Shown: positions 1 through 6,454, counted from the stretch's first letter. The stretch is 8,521 nucleotides of DNA from Candidatus Saccharimonadota bacterium (GCA_004554425.1 SFMI01000072.1:1-8521), one strand, 5' to 3'. The notes: generated by a model not told the origin, from the letters alone. Translations and numbers: made by a program.

Positions 1-23
1 CTACCTAAAAAAGCAATTTTTAC

Positions 24-40
24 ATATTACATAGTAATAT
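24..40. repeat. Small perfect inverted repeat downstream of the decayed ATPase gene
   Basis: ATATTAC at 24-30 is the exact reverse complement of GTAATAT at 34-40, with a 3-base loop. It lies about 57 bases beyond the inferred original stop of the minus-strand pseudogene. The stem is AT-rich and its flanks are only moderately A/T-rich, so it is at best a weak terminator or a protein-binding palindrome. The repeat is certain; a function is not. Confidence 0.35.
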
Positions 41-126
41 ATGAGATTTTTTCTCTTATTTTTACTTAAAACCCTTGCGTTTAGGCAAAAACAATTCTAT
101 TTCACAAACTCCTTAGCTATATCGTC

Positions 127-152
127 AAAAGTAACTAACAAAAGTAACTAAC
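127..152. repeat. 13-base tandem duplication causing a frameshift
   Basis: AAAAGTAACTAAC occurs twice, head to tail, at 127-139 and 140-152. On the minus strand the extra copy shifts the reading frame near the C-terminus of the DUF234 pseudogene and makes it end in VSYF. Removing one copy restores a plausible C-terminus, DDIAKEFVK. The repeat is read directly; its role as a lesion follows from the restored reading. Confidence 0.9.
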
Positions 153-628
153 GACACATTGCCTAATTGTTTGGCTAAATCGACGCATTTTTGAGTAAAG
201 CCGCTTTTACTAAATACAAATAGTTGCGTTTGCGCATAACTAAATAAATGGCTACGCTCAACTAAAATTTCCAATACTTCCTGATCGACTTTATCATTTA
301 TCCATTTACATTCGGCAAACAAGGCTTTGCTTTTCTCTTGAACGCCCATAATATCTATTTCTGCTTGTTTTTTAGCGACAGGATCGTTGCCCCACCAGCA
401 GCCTAGTTCTGTAAATTCAATTGAAAGCCGACCTTGCAAAAGCAAATGCCAGAGGTATTGCTGACAAATTTGTTCAAAAACTGGCCCCATATATTCAGAA
501 AAATATGGCTCAATACGCCTAAAGACTAAATCGGCAGCTCCTCTAGCGATTAAGGATTTATTGTTAAGCACAAAACGATACTAAAAGCGAAACATATTAT
601 CTTCAAGAGCATAAATAGTCTTGCGAGT

Positions 629-658
629 GGCTGTCTCTCCATAGGCTGTCTCTCCATA
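629..658. repeat. 15-base in-frame tandem duplication
   Basis: GGCTGTCTCTCCATA occurs twice, head to tail, at 629-643 and 644-658. In the repaired minus-strand frame of the DUF234 pseudogene it duplicates five residues (YGETA read twice) between the winged helix and DUF234. It is length-neutral for the frame, unlike the single-base change next to it at 668-675. Confidence 0.9.
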
Positions 659-1010
659 AGGAGTCTCTTTTTTTTGCCAAACCGAGCAAAACAAGATTAC
701 GCAAATAGACCGGACAAGTGGCGGTTGTTTCGCCGACTTTAGTAGCTATTTCCGAAAGTTTAGAAGCGCCATTAGCAATAGCTAAAATAATAGCATTGTA
801 TAGAGCGGGCTCGCGCATTTCTTGTTTAAGCAAATTTTCCGGCTCTTCAAAAAGGCTTGAATTAGGATTTAAGAATATTTCTTTAATATTTTCTGCTACG
901 CTTACCGCAAGTGCCGTAAAGCCCCTGGCTTTAGTTATAGAGACGTATTTGAAGCAGGAATATCAACAACATGTCTGAACCACTGGGAGGGGATTAGGAA
1001 TTCAGAGATC

Positions 1011-1018
1011 AGAAGGAG
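1011..1018 (+). promoter_or_regulatory. Ribosome binding site that supports a TTG start
   Basis: AGAAGGAG ends 10 bases before TTG at 1029. No in-frame ATG lies between this site and codon 23 (1095), so the motif favours TTG over a later start that would lose 22 residues. I found no convincing -35/-10 pair upstream, where the DNA runs into the minus-strand pseudogene. Confidence 0.65.
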
Positions 1019-1028
1019 TGAGAGCCCC

Positions 1029-2864
1029 TTGAGCAGATTAGATATTAAAACTGCAAGCAAGGCGCAGACGGTTGTAGATCGCCTGTACAAGGATATGGAG
1101 CGCAGAATCGCGTCCAGTCCTCCGGGACTATGTCCCATCGATATGTCGTTGACATTTTTGCAACTCTGCCACGCACAGTCATGCGGCAAATGTGTGCCTT
1201 GTCGTATTGGACTTGGCCAACTTGTCACACTGATGGGAGAAGTTCTCGACGGTACCGGCACAATGCAAACCATCGAAACCATTGAGAAAACGGCGCGGGC
1301 GATTGTCGCCTCTGCTGATTGCGCCATTGGACGCGATGCGGCACAATTGGTTCTGAGCGGCTTCGAGGGCTTCTATGATGATTACGTGAATCATGTGCAG
1401 CACCACCGCTGCCTTGCTTCGCTGCAGAACCCGGTTCCCTGCGTATCGCTGTGTCCGGCCGGTGTAGACGTACCCGGTTATGTTGCTCTTGTGCGTGAAG
1501 GACGGTATGCAGACGCTGTGCGCCTTATCCGCAAGGATAATCCCATGCCCACTTCCTGCGCCTACATTTGTGAGCATCCGTGTGAAGCGCGCTGCCGCCG
1601 CAATATGGTCGATGCACCTATCAATATTCGCGGACTAAAACGTTACGCAGTCGATCACGCAGGCGATGTGCCAAATCCTCCCTGTGCAGAAGATACCGGC
1701 AAACGCGTAGCTATTATCGGCGGTGGCCCCAGCGGTCTGTCCTGTGCATATTATCTGCGCCTTATGGGACATAGCGTCACGATCTTTGAAGAGAGAAAAC
1801 AACTTGGCGGAATGCTGCGCTATGGTATTCCGGCTTACCGTTTTCCGCGGGAAAAACTTAATGCGGAAATCGACTCTATTTTGTCTTCCGGCGTCGAAGT
1901 ACATACTAATGTGACTGTCGGAAAAGACATTTCCTTCGAGCAATTACATAAAGATTACGACTGCCTTTACGTTGCCATCGGTGCTCATACGGACAAAAAG
2001 ACCGGCATTCCGGGAGAAGACAGCAAAAATGTTATGTCCGCCGTTGAGATGCTGCGCGCTATCGGCGACGATGTAATGCCTGACTTTACCGGCAAGCATG
2101 TCGTAGTTATTGGCGGCGGCAATGTGGCCATGGATGTCACCAGAAGTTCTGTGCGCCTTGGTGCTGACAGCGTGACTTGCGTCTATCGCCGAAGAATTAC
2201 GGATATGACCGCTCTTCCCGACGAGGTACAGGGCGCGATTGCTGAGGGCGCGGAAATCCGCGAACTCTGTGCACCGGTGCGCATTGAAGCAAACGAAGCG
2301 GGCGAAGCAACCGCTCTCTGGGTGCAGCCGCAAATTATCGGTCTTGCCGACAAAGCAGGCCGCCCACGTCCAGAGAAAGCAGATCTGTCTGAAGAGCGCA
2401 TCCCTGCCGATATTATCGTTGTTGCCATTGGACAAGGCGTAGAAATCGCTGGCTTTGAGCAAACCGGTATCCCGATTCGAAGGGGAACATTTATGACTGA
2501 AAGCTCCAGTCAGATCGACAATATGGAGAACGTCTTTGCTGGCGGTGACTGTGTTACAGGCCCCGCTACTGCCATCCGTGCTATTGCGGCAGGTAAAGTT
2601 GCAGCAGCTAATATCGATGAACAACTCGGCTTCCATCATGAAATCCGCACAGATGTGGAAATCCCTGCGCCGCATCTTTCTGTATGTCCTGCGCGTGGTC
2701 GCATCAACACTAAAGAACGTGAGGCTGCACAGCGCAAATGCGACTTTGAAGATATTGAATATGGCATGACGCACGAGGAAGCCTGCGCGGAAAGTGCTCG
2801 CTGCCTGCGCTGCGATCACTTTGGCTATGGTATCTTCAAGGGAGGGAGGATGGAAAGATGGTAA
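1029..2864 (+). CDS. NuoF-type Fe-S domain fused to GltD/NfnB-like NAD(P)H oxidoreductase, hydrogenase partner
   Basis: This 611-residue soluble flavoprotein probably passes electrons between NAD(P)H and the hydrogenase encoded next to it. Residues about 35-120 match only the C-terminal [4Fe-4S] domain of NuoF/HydB (SCGKCVPCRIGLGQL; C52, C55, C58, plus C98). The FMN/NADH and SLBB parts of NuoF are absent. Residues about 125-200 form the GltD-type N-terminal Fe-S region (C128, C138, C142, C177, C181, C185, C189). An FAD Rossmann motif is at 228-238 (AIIGGGPSGLS), a second dinucleotide motif at 360-370 (IGGGNVAMDVT) followed by VYRRR at 385-389, and the FAD-closing VFAGGDCVTGPATA at 502-515. 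The C-terminus carries RCLRC (C592, C595). The arginine cluster suggests NADPH rather than NADH, by analogy with GltD and NfnB. Start is TTG with a good Shine-Dalgarno. It is not a true glutamate synthase subunit: no large subunit is nearby and the hydrogenase gene overlaps its end. Confidence 0.87.
   Translation: MSRLDIKTASKAQTVVDRLYKDMERRIASSPPGLCPIDMSLTFLQLCHAQSCGKCVPCRIGLGQLVTLMGEVLDGTGTMQTIETIEKTARAIVASADCAIGRDAAQLVLSGFEGFYDDYVNHVQHHRCLASLQNPVPCVSLCPAGVDVPGYVALVREGRYADAVRLIRKDNPMPTSCAYICEHPCEARCRRNMVDAPINIRGLKRYAVDHAGDVPNPPCAEDTGKRVAIIGGGPSGLSCAYYLRLMGHSVTIFEERKQLGGMLRYGIPAYRFPREKLNAEIDSILSSGVEVHTNVTVGKDISFEQLHKDYDCLYVAIGAHTDKKTGIPGEDSKNVMSAVEMLRAIGDDVMPDFTGKHVVVIGGGNVAMDVTRSSVRLGADSVTCVYRRRITDMTALPDEVQGAIAEGAEIRELCAPVRIEANEAGEATALWVQPQIIGLADKAGRPRPEKADLSEERIPADIIVVAIGQGVEIAGFEQTGIPIRRGTFMTESSSQIDNMENVFAGGDCVTGPATAIRAIAAGKVAAANIDEQLGFHHEIRTDVEIPAPHLSVCPARGRINTKEREAAQRKCDFEDIEYGMTHEEACAESARCLRCDHFGYGIFKGGRMERW
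2841..2850 (+). promoter_or_regulatory. Ribosome binding site inside the upstream gene
   Basis: GGAGGGAGGA lies inside the last codons of the upstream gene, 7 bases before ATG at 2858. With the 7-base overlap of the two genes (2858-2864) this indicates coupled translation and a matched supply of the two proteins. Confidence 0.75.
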
Positions 2865-4594
2865 CACTTGTTATTGACAATAGAACCGTTAGCGTACCGG
2901 AGGGCACAAGTATCCTGGACGCAGCACGCACGGCGAGTATTGATATTCCAACACTCTGCTACCTCAAAGATCTTAACGAGATCGGCGCCTGCCGCCTCTG
3001 TATGGTAGAGCTTGAGGGGCAGGACACGCTTGTCGCTGCCTGTGATACTATGGTCAGCGAAGGCATGGTCATCCATACGAAATCTCAGAAAGTTCGTATG
3101 ACGCGCCGCGTCAACCTCCAGCTGCTGCTCAGTCAACACGATGTAAACTGCGTCAAATGTACACGCAGCGGCAACTGTAAGCTTCAGAAACTTGCCAACG
3201 ATTATAATCTGCTCAGCGCTCCCTATCAGAAGAATCTGCGTCCGTCAACTGTTGACTATTCTGCGCCGATTCTGCGCTTTGATAATCGCTGCGTTAAGTG
3301 TATGCGCTGTGTACAGGTCTGCGATAAGATGCAGGGCGTCCATATCTGGGACTTGGTCGGAACCGGTTCTCGCACAGCTGTAGGTCCAGTTAAATCTGAC
3401 AACCTTTCAACTTCCCTTTGCACTTACTGCGGTCAATGCGTAACTCACTGTCCCGTTGGTGCGCTGGAGGAACGCGACGATACCGATCGCGTCTACCGTA
3501 TGCTCTCCGATTCGAAGCTGACCACTATCGTGCAAGTTGCTCCCGCAGTTCGCGCAGCCTGGGCAGAATATTTCGGGTTGACCGCCGAGCAAGCAACTCC
3601 AGGTGTGCTTGCCTCTGCACTTCGTCAACTTGGTTTCAATTACGTGTTTGACACCAATTTCAGTGCCGATCTTACGATTATGGAAGAGGGCAGTGAGTTC
3701 GTTGAACGCTTTACTCACCGAGATGCCTATACATGGCCGATGTTCACCTCCTGCTGTCCTGGCTGGGTAAGATTTGTGAAAGGACAGTTCCCGCAATTTG
3801 CTAAGAATCTGTCTACAGCCAAATCACCGCAGCAGATGTTCGGTGCCATTGCAAAGAGTTACTTTGCAGAAAAAATAGGCGTCGATCCGAAGAATATCCG
3901 CGTCATTTCTGTCATGCCGTGTACATCGAAAAAGGCGGAAGCCGAGCTTCCGACAATGAAGAGCGCCTGTGGCGATCCGGATGTTGACGTCGTTATCACC
4001 ACACGCGAATTGGTGCGAATGCTACGTTGCTCCATGATTGATCCGACAGCATTGGAAGAGAGCAGTTTCGATTCCCCGCTTGGCTCCGGCACAGGTGCGG
4101 CAGTCATTTTCGGCACCACAGGTGGCGTAATGGATGCGGCACTTCGCAGTGCATATTATCTTGTAACAGGTAAAAATCCTAACCCGGATGCGTTTTCAGC
4201 CGTACGTGGTATACAAGGCTGGAAAGAAGCCAGCTTCGAAATTCCAGGTGCGGGTACTATCCGCACGGCAGTCGTGAGCGGCCTGGCAAACACGAGAAAA
4301 TTGCTGGAAGCAATCGAGTCTGGCCGTGTGCGGTATGATTTCGTCGAAGTCATGGCATGCCCAGGCGGTTGTGCCGGTGGCGGTGGCCAGCCGATCCACG
4401 ACAGCGAAGAATGCGCAGAACGCCGCGGTAATGTACTTTGGGATCTCGACCGCAAGTCGGAACTTCGCTTCTCCCACGAGAATCCAGATGTGCGGGCGCT
4501 TTACGCAGAGTATCTGGGTAAACCCTTGTCTAAAAAGTCACATCACCTTTTACATACCGATGTTAACGGCTGGCAAATGCCACAAAAATCGTAA
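2858..4594 (+). CDS. [FeFe] hydrogenase, group A, CpI-like multi-cluster type
   Basis: This cytoplasmic enzyme of 578 residues makes or consumes H2 at an H-cluster. An N-terminal 2Fe-2S domain has C34, C45, C48, C62. A His-Cys [4Fe-4S] site follows (H94, C98, C101, C107), then two ferredoxin-type clusters (C145, C148, C151, C155 and C188, C191, C194, C198). The H-cluster signatures are TSCCPGW (C299, C300), MPCTSKK (C355) and MACPGGCAGGGGQP (C501, C505). A small-subunit-like tail follows (about 525-578), including SHENP and LLHT. S319 and the pair E280/E283 look equivalent to proton-path residues of Clostridium pasteurianum CpI, with C299 as the proton-relay Cys. There is no signal peptide or Tat motif. 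Length and cysteine spacing are close to CpI; all cluster ligands are present, so it should be active if HydEFG maturases exist elsewhere (none here). The upstream flavoprotein is the likely redox partner. I give no symbol because hydA naming varies among groups. Confidence 0.95.
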   Translation: MVTLVIDNRTVSVPEGTSILDAARTASIDIPTLCYLKDLNEIGACRLCMVELEGQDTLVAACDTMVSEGMVIHTKSQKVRMTRRVNLQLLLSQHDVNCVKCTRSGNCKLQKLANDYNLLSAPYQKNLRPSTVDYSAPILRFDNRCVKCMRCVQVCDKMQGVHIWDLVGTGSRTAVGPVKSDNLSTSLCTYCGQCVTHCPVGALEERDDTDRVYRMLSDSKLTTIVQVAPAVRAAWAEYFGLTAEQATPGVLASALRQLGFNYVFDTNFSADLTIMEEGSEFVERFTHRDAYTWPMFTSCCPGWVRFVKGQFPQFAKNLSTAKSPQQMFGAIAKSYFAEKIGVDPKNIRVISVMPCTSKKAEAELPTMKSACGDPDVDVVITTRELVRMLRCSMIDPTALEESSFDSPLGSGTGAAVIFGTTGGVMDAALRSAYYLVTGKNPNPDAFSAVRGIQGWKEASFEIPGAGTIRTAVVSGLANTRKLLEAIESGRVRYDFVEVMACPGGCAGGGGQPIHDSEECAERRGNVLWDLDRKSELRFSHENPDVRALYAEYLGKPLSKKSHHLLHTDVNGWQMPQKS

Positions 4595-4613
4595 ATAAAG
4601 TAAGATATCGAGG

Positions 4614-4652
4614 CGGCTTGCTGCATGCAAATTGCGGGCAACAAGCCGTTTT
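4614..4652 (+). terminator. Rho-independent terminator of the hydrogenase operon
   Basis: CGGCTTG at 4614-4620 pairs perfectly with CAAGCCG at 4642-4648 and is followed by TTTT (4649-4652). It begins 20 bases after the hydrogenase stop codon. The loop is long (21 bases) but can pair further inside. The stem is GC-rich like the operon, so it probably belongs to it. Confidence 0.75.
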
Positions 4653-4655
4653 ATA

Positions 4656-4707
4656 AAAAAAGCACTTCCCAGCTTAGCTTTTAGCAACTGGCGAGAAGTG
4701 CTTTTTT
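4656..4707. terminator. Bidirectional terminator, copy A
   Basis: AAAAAAGCACTTC (4656-4668) is the exact reverse complement of GAAGTGCTTTTTT (4695-4707), and the inner CCAG/CTGG can extend the stem. The A-run on one side and T-run on the other let it work in both directions. It comes only a few bases after the operon's own terminator, so the hydrogenase transcript meets two in a row. A sister copy lies at 6362-6412. Confidence 0.8.
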
Positions 4708-4749
4708 ATGCAAATCCAAGGCCGAAGTTAATCAGCCATTTCGGCAGCT
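4657..4749. repeat. 93-base direct repeat, copy A (terminator plus feoC 3' end)
   Basis: It matches 6362-6454 in the same orientation with two mismatches (4667 and 4669 against 6372 and 6374); 4670-4749 is an unbroken 80-base identity. Positions 4728-4749 hold, on the minus strand, the stop and last six codons of feoC (AAEMAD). The rest of feoC is missing, so this is a displaced gene end. Homology stops abruptly at 4750. Confidence 0.95.
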
Positions 4750-4955
4750 ATAAGGGGATCGGATGTCTTAAGATAAAGACTATTTTGTTAGGTTCCCTTA
4801 AAATCCCATCACTTCAGGCTCTTCTCTTCATCAGATTCCTAAATGGTTTGCGAAAATTTTTCCATCAGATTCGCTTTTTTACAACTTAATATCGCAATTT
4901 AATTTGCAATTTAAAGATTTTATAAAAGCAGTGGCGCTCTTGATAGATTATCTAA
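4750..4955. other. AT-rich non-coding stretch, no gene recognised
   Basis: Between repeat copy A and the AlbA_2 promoter I see no credible gene on either strand. Short structures are a 10-base direct repeat CATCAGATTC (4829-4838 and 4863-4872), a 9-base repeat GCAATTTAA (4894-4902 and 4906-4914) and a small palindrome AGATTATCT (4945-4953). The sequence unrelated to feoC starts sharply at 4750. It may be cassette-specific leader DNA. Confidence 0.5.
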
Positions 4956-4959
4956 CAAT

Positions 4960-4987
4960 TTGCTAATATTCTAATGTTATATAATAT
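4960..4987 (+). promoter_or_regulatory. Probable sigma-70-type promoter of the AlbA_2 gene
   Basis: TTGCTA (4960-4965) and TAATAT (4982-4987) are 16 bases apart; a perfect TATAAT overlaps at 4980-4985 but would give a 14-base spacer. The start codon follows at 5021, leaving a short leader with a weak purine-rich ribosome site (AGAAAGAG, 5001-5008). The surrounding DNA is very AT-rich, so chance matches are likely. Confidence 0.5.
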
Positions 4988-4992
4988 TAGAA
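4963..4992. promoter_or_regulatory. Inverted repeats over the promoter, possible operator
   Basis: CTAATATT (4963-4970) pairs with AATATTAG (4983-4990), and the overlapping TTCTAAT (4969-4975) pairs with ATTAGAA (4986-4992). Both dyads straddle the -10 region. The downstream protein has a C-terminal winged helix, so self-regulation is a reasonable guess. In AT-rich DNA such dyads can also arise by chance. Confidence 0.4.
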
Positions 4993-5020
4993 AAATTATT
5001 AGAAAGAGAAAAAAAAATAA

Positions 5021-6358
5021 ATGTTGGAAGACAAACATACCGAGTTTAAACGTGACTATGTAGATGATATAAAATACGCCATTGTAGCTTTTGCCAATAC
5101 TGACGGCGGAAATATTTATATTGGCTTAAACGATGATGGTAGTGTTATAGGAGTAGATAATCCTGATCAAACTGTATTGCGTATTCACAACATGATTCGT
5201 GATAGTATTCGTCCTGATGTAACTATGTTCGTTGATAGTCATGTCGAAGAAATATCGCAAAAAAAAGTTATCGTTGTCCAAGTTTATCGAGGCACTCATA
5301 GACCATATTATATAGCCGGAAAAGGGATACGTCCTGAAGGCGTATATGTTAGACATGGAGCTTCTTCTGCTCCAGCTTCGGAAACAGCTATTATAAATAT
5401 GATAAAAGAAACCAGCGGTGACAGTTACGAAGAGGCAGTATCGCTGAACCAACAATTAACTTTTAAGAGTGCAGCTAAATATTTTTCTAAGAAAAAAATA
5501 AAATTTAACGATGCTCAGAAACGTACTTTAAAGATTGTAAAAGATGACGGTACGTTTTCCAATCTTGGTTTTCTTTTATCGGATCAATGTACCCATAGCA
5601 TAAAACTAGCGGTTTTTGAAGGTAGTAAAAAATCTATTTTTAAAGACAGAAAGGAATTATCAGGCTCTATTTTAGATCAATTAGAACAAGCTGCTCAATA
5701 CATAGATAAATTCAACAGAACTAGAGCTACTTTCAGTGGTTTGGAACGTATTGATCATAGAGATTATCCTCCGGAAGCTGTCCGTGAAGCTCTTATAAAT
5801 ACTGTTGTCCATCGCGATTATTCTATGAGCGCTCCTATTTTAATAAGTCTCTTTGATGATCGCTTAGAATTTATAAACTTAGGAGGATTAGTAAGAGGTA
5901 TCTCTTTTAACGATATTATGCTAGGCGTATCAGCCTTTCGCAATCCAAATTTGGCTAATGTTTTTTATCGTTTGAAACTAATTGAAGCTTACGGAACTGG
6001 AATATTAAGGATTAAAGAATACTATGCAAATTGTGAGGAAAAAGAAAAAATTGAAATTAGCAACAATGCTTTTAAGGTAACTCTACCTAATACAAATTAC
6101 CTTGCAGAAACTCACAAAATAGCAATGCCAGTTATAAAATCTGCTGTTAATCAAACTTTAATCAATAAAAAATTTCAAGCAGTAATTGATATATTTAAAG
6201 GTACCGATACGTTAAAAAGGAGAGATGTCGAATCTGCTTTGCAAATTTCCCAAGCAACTGCTGTAAATCTTTTACGCACCATGACGGAAAGCGGCCTGCT
6301 TAGAAAAGAAGGCAGTGGACGCAACTTATGCTATAAGCTCAATATACCGCAAAGATAA
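5021..6358 (+). CDS. AlbA_2 (Schlafen-like), GHKL ATPase and winged-helix protein, COG2865-like
   Basis: This 445-residue protein probably binds nucleic acid and ATP, but its biological role is not known. Residues about 1-125 form an AlbA_2/Schlafen-type domain, with EFKRD at 8-12, AFANTDGGNIYIGLNDDG at 23-40 and GVYVRHGASSAPAS at 107-120. Residues about 250-335 match a HATPase_c_4 (GHKL) fold: REALINTVVHRDY (255-267) with E256 and N260 as the N-box, DRLEFINLGG (280-289) and EAYGTGI (322-328). Residues about 385-440 form a winged helix (RRDVESALQISQATAVNLL). No membrane segment or signal is seen. Start is ATG at 5021 after a weak AGAAAGAG; the stop is 3 bases before a bidirectional terminator, so it is a single-gene unit. 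One sampled line is 23% G+C, far below its neighbours, and the gene sits between 93-base direct repeats, which suggests transfer. Relatives are usually annotated as transcriptional regulators; a defence role is only speculation. Confidence 0.88.
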   Translation: MLEDKHTEFKRDYVDDIKYAIVAFANTDGGNIYIGLNDDGSVIGVDNPDQTVLRIHNMIRDSIRPDVTMFVDSHVEEISQKKVIVVQVYRGTHRPYYIAGKGIRPEGVYVRHGASSAPASETAIINMIKETSGDSYEEAVSLNQQLTFKSAAKYFSKKKIKFNDAQKRTLKIVKDDGTFSNLGFLLSDQCTHSIKLAVFEGSKKSIFKDRKELSGSILDQLEQAAQYIDKFNRTRATFSGLERIDHRDYPPEAVREALINTVVHRDYSMSAPILISLFDDRLEFINLGGLVRGISFNDIMLGVSAFRNPNLANVFYRLKLIEAYGTGILRIKEYYANCEEKEKIEISNNAFKVTLPNTNYLAETHKIAMPVIKSAVNQTLINKKFQAVIDIFKGTDTLKRRDVESALQISQATAVNLLRTMTESGLLRKEGSGRNLCYKLNIPQR

Positions 6359-6361
6359 AAG

Positions 6362-6412
6362 AAAAAGCACTCCTCAGCTTAGCTTTTAGCAACTGGCGAG
6401 AAGTGCTTTTTT
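6362..6412. terminator. Bidirectional terminator, copy B
   Basis: AAAAAGCACT at the left pairs with AGTGCTTTTT at the right, and CTC/GAG continues the stem after one mismatch. It serves the AlbA_2 gene ending at 6358 and the convergent feo operon ending at 6433. The two bases that differ from copy A move the single C·A mismatch to another position but keep the stem. Confidence 0.8.
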
Positions 6413-6454
6413 ATGCAAATCCAAGGCCGAAGTTAATCAGCCATTTCGGCAGCT
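6362..6454. repeat. 93-base direct repeat, copy B (terminator plus intact feoC 3' end)
   Basis: This copy continues into the complete feoC gene, with the match to copy A ending at 6454, inside codon 83 of feoC. It lies 1705 bases from copy A in the same orientation with two mismatches. Its left edge follows the AlbA_2 stop codon by three bases. Confidence 0.95.

Larger units (their letters stand above)
97..955 (-). pseudogene. Decayed C-terminal part of an ATP-binding protein, ATPase_2/DUF234 family
   Basis: Read on the minus strand, this is the winged-helix and DUF234 half of a family of ATP-binding proteins (COG1672-like) whose cellular role is poorly defined. The N-terminal P-loop ATPase domain is absent. 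Recognisable pieces are AENIKEIFLNPNSSLFEEPE, then REPALYNAIILAIANG followed by a helix-turn-helix (SKLSEIATKVGE), and beyond the lesions IARGAADLVFRRIEP, SEYMGPVFEQ and CWWGNDPVAKKQAEIDIMG. EID (about 353-361) and ECK (305-313) resemble a PD-(D/E)xK nuclease-like core. Four lesions can be undone by eye. A run of 8 A (668-675) needs 7 to rejoin LGLAKK with ETPYGE. A 15-base duplication lies at 629-658. A TAG at 581-583 sits where FRF-W-YRF is expected. A 13-base duplication at 127-152 shifts the end; removing one copy gives LVTFDDIAKEFVK and a stop at 97-99. The short open frames here have no credible ATG start. The left edge near 955 is uncertain by about 20 bases. Confidence 0.85.
4657..6361. 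other. Putative 1.7-kb inserted cassette bounded by direct repeats
   Basis: The unit from the start of repeat copy A to the base before copy B is 1705 bases long and holds one gene, the AlbA_2/GHKL/winged-helix gene. The repeats carry the 3' end of feoC, as expected when an element integrates at a gene end and regenerates it. The content is far more AT-rich than the flanks. No integrase, transposase or terminal inverted repeat is visible, so the mechanism is unknown. Homologous recombination or an unequal duplication would be alternatives. Confidence 0.45.

Noticed and set aside
569..571. GTG start of an independent 148-residue DUF234 protein
   Set aside because: The conserved sequence continues upstream through an in-frame TAG (FRF-stop-YRF), so this frame is the tail of a broken gene and not a complete small protein.
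971..997. Tiny open frame MSEPLGGD before the hydrogenase operon, as a leader peptide
   Set aside because: It has a poor ribosome site, no run of regulatory codons and no hairpin pair suggesting attenuation; it may be the remnant of an older gene end but cannot be supported.
1029..2864. Glutamate synthase small subunit (GltD)
   Set aside because: The GltD-like part is clear, but the NuoF-type N-terminal domain, the lack of gltB and the overlap with the hydrogenase gene point to a hydrogenase partner.
1944..2867. 307-residue open frame antisense to the flavoprotein gene
   Set aside because: It is a reverse-strand shadow of a strongly conserved gene, shows no recognisable motif and has cysteine and serine patterns typical of antisense translation.
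4632..4889. 85-residue plus-strand open frame in the intergenic region
   Set aside because: It runs across the terminator hairpin and the displaced feoC end, so it is an accidental frame with no ribosome site or family resemblance.
4657..6454. Insertion sequence or CRISPR origin for the direct repeats
   Set aside because: There are only two copies, no transposase, no terminal inverted repeats at the unit's ends and no spacer array.
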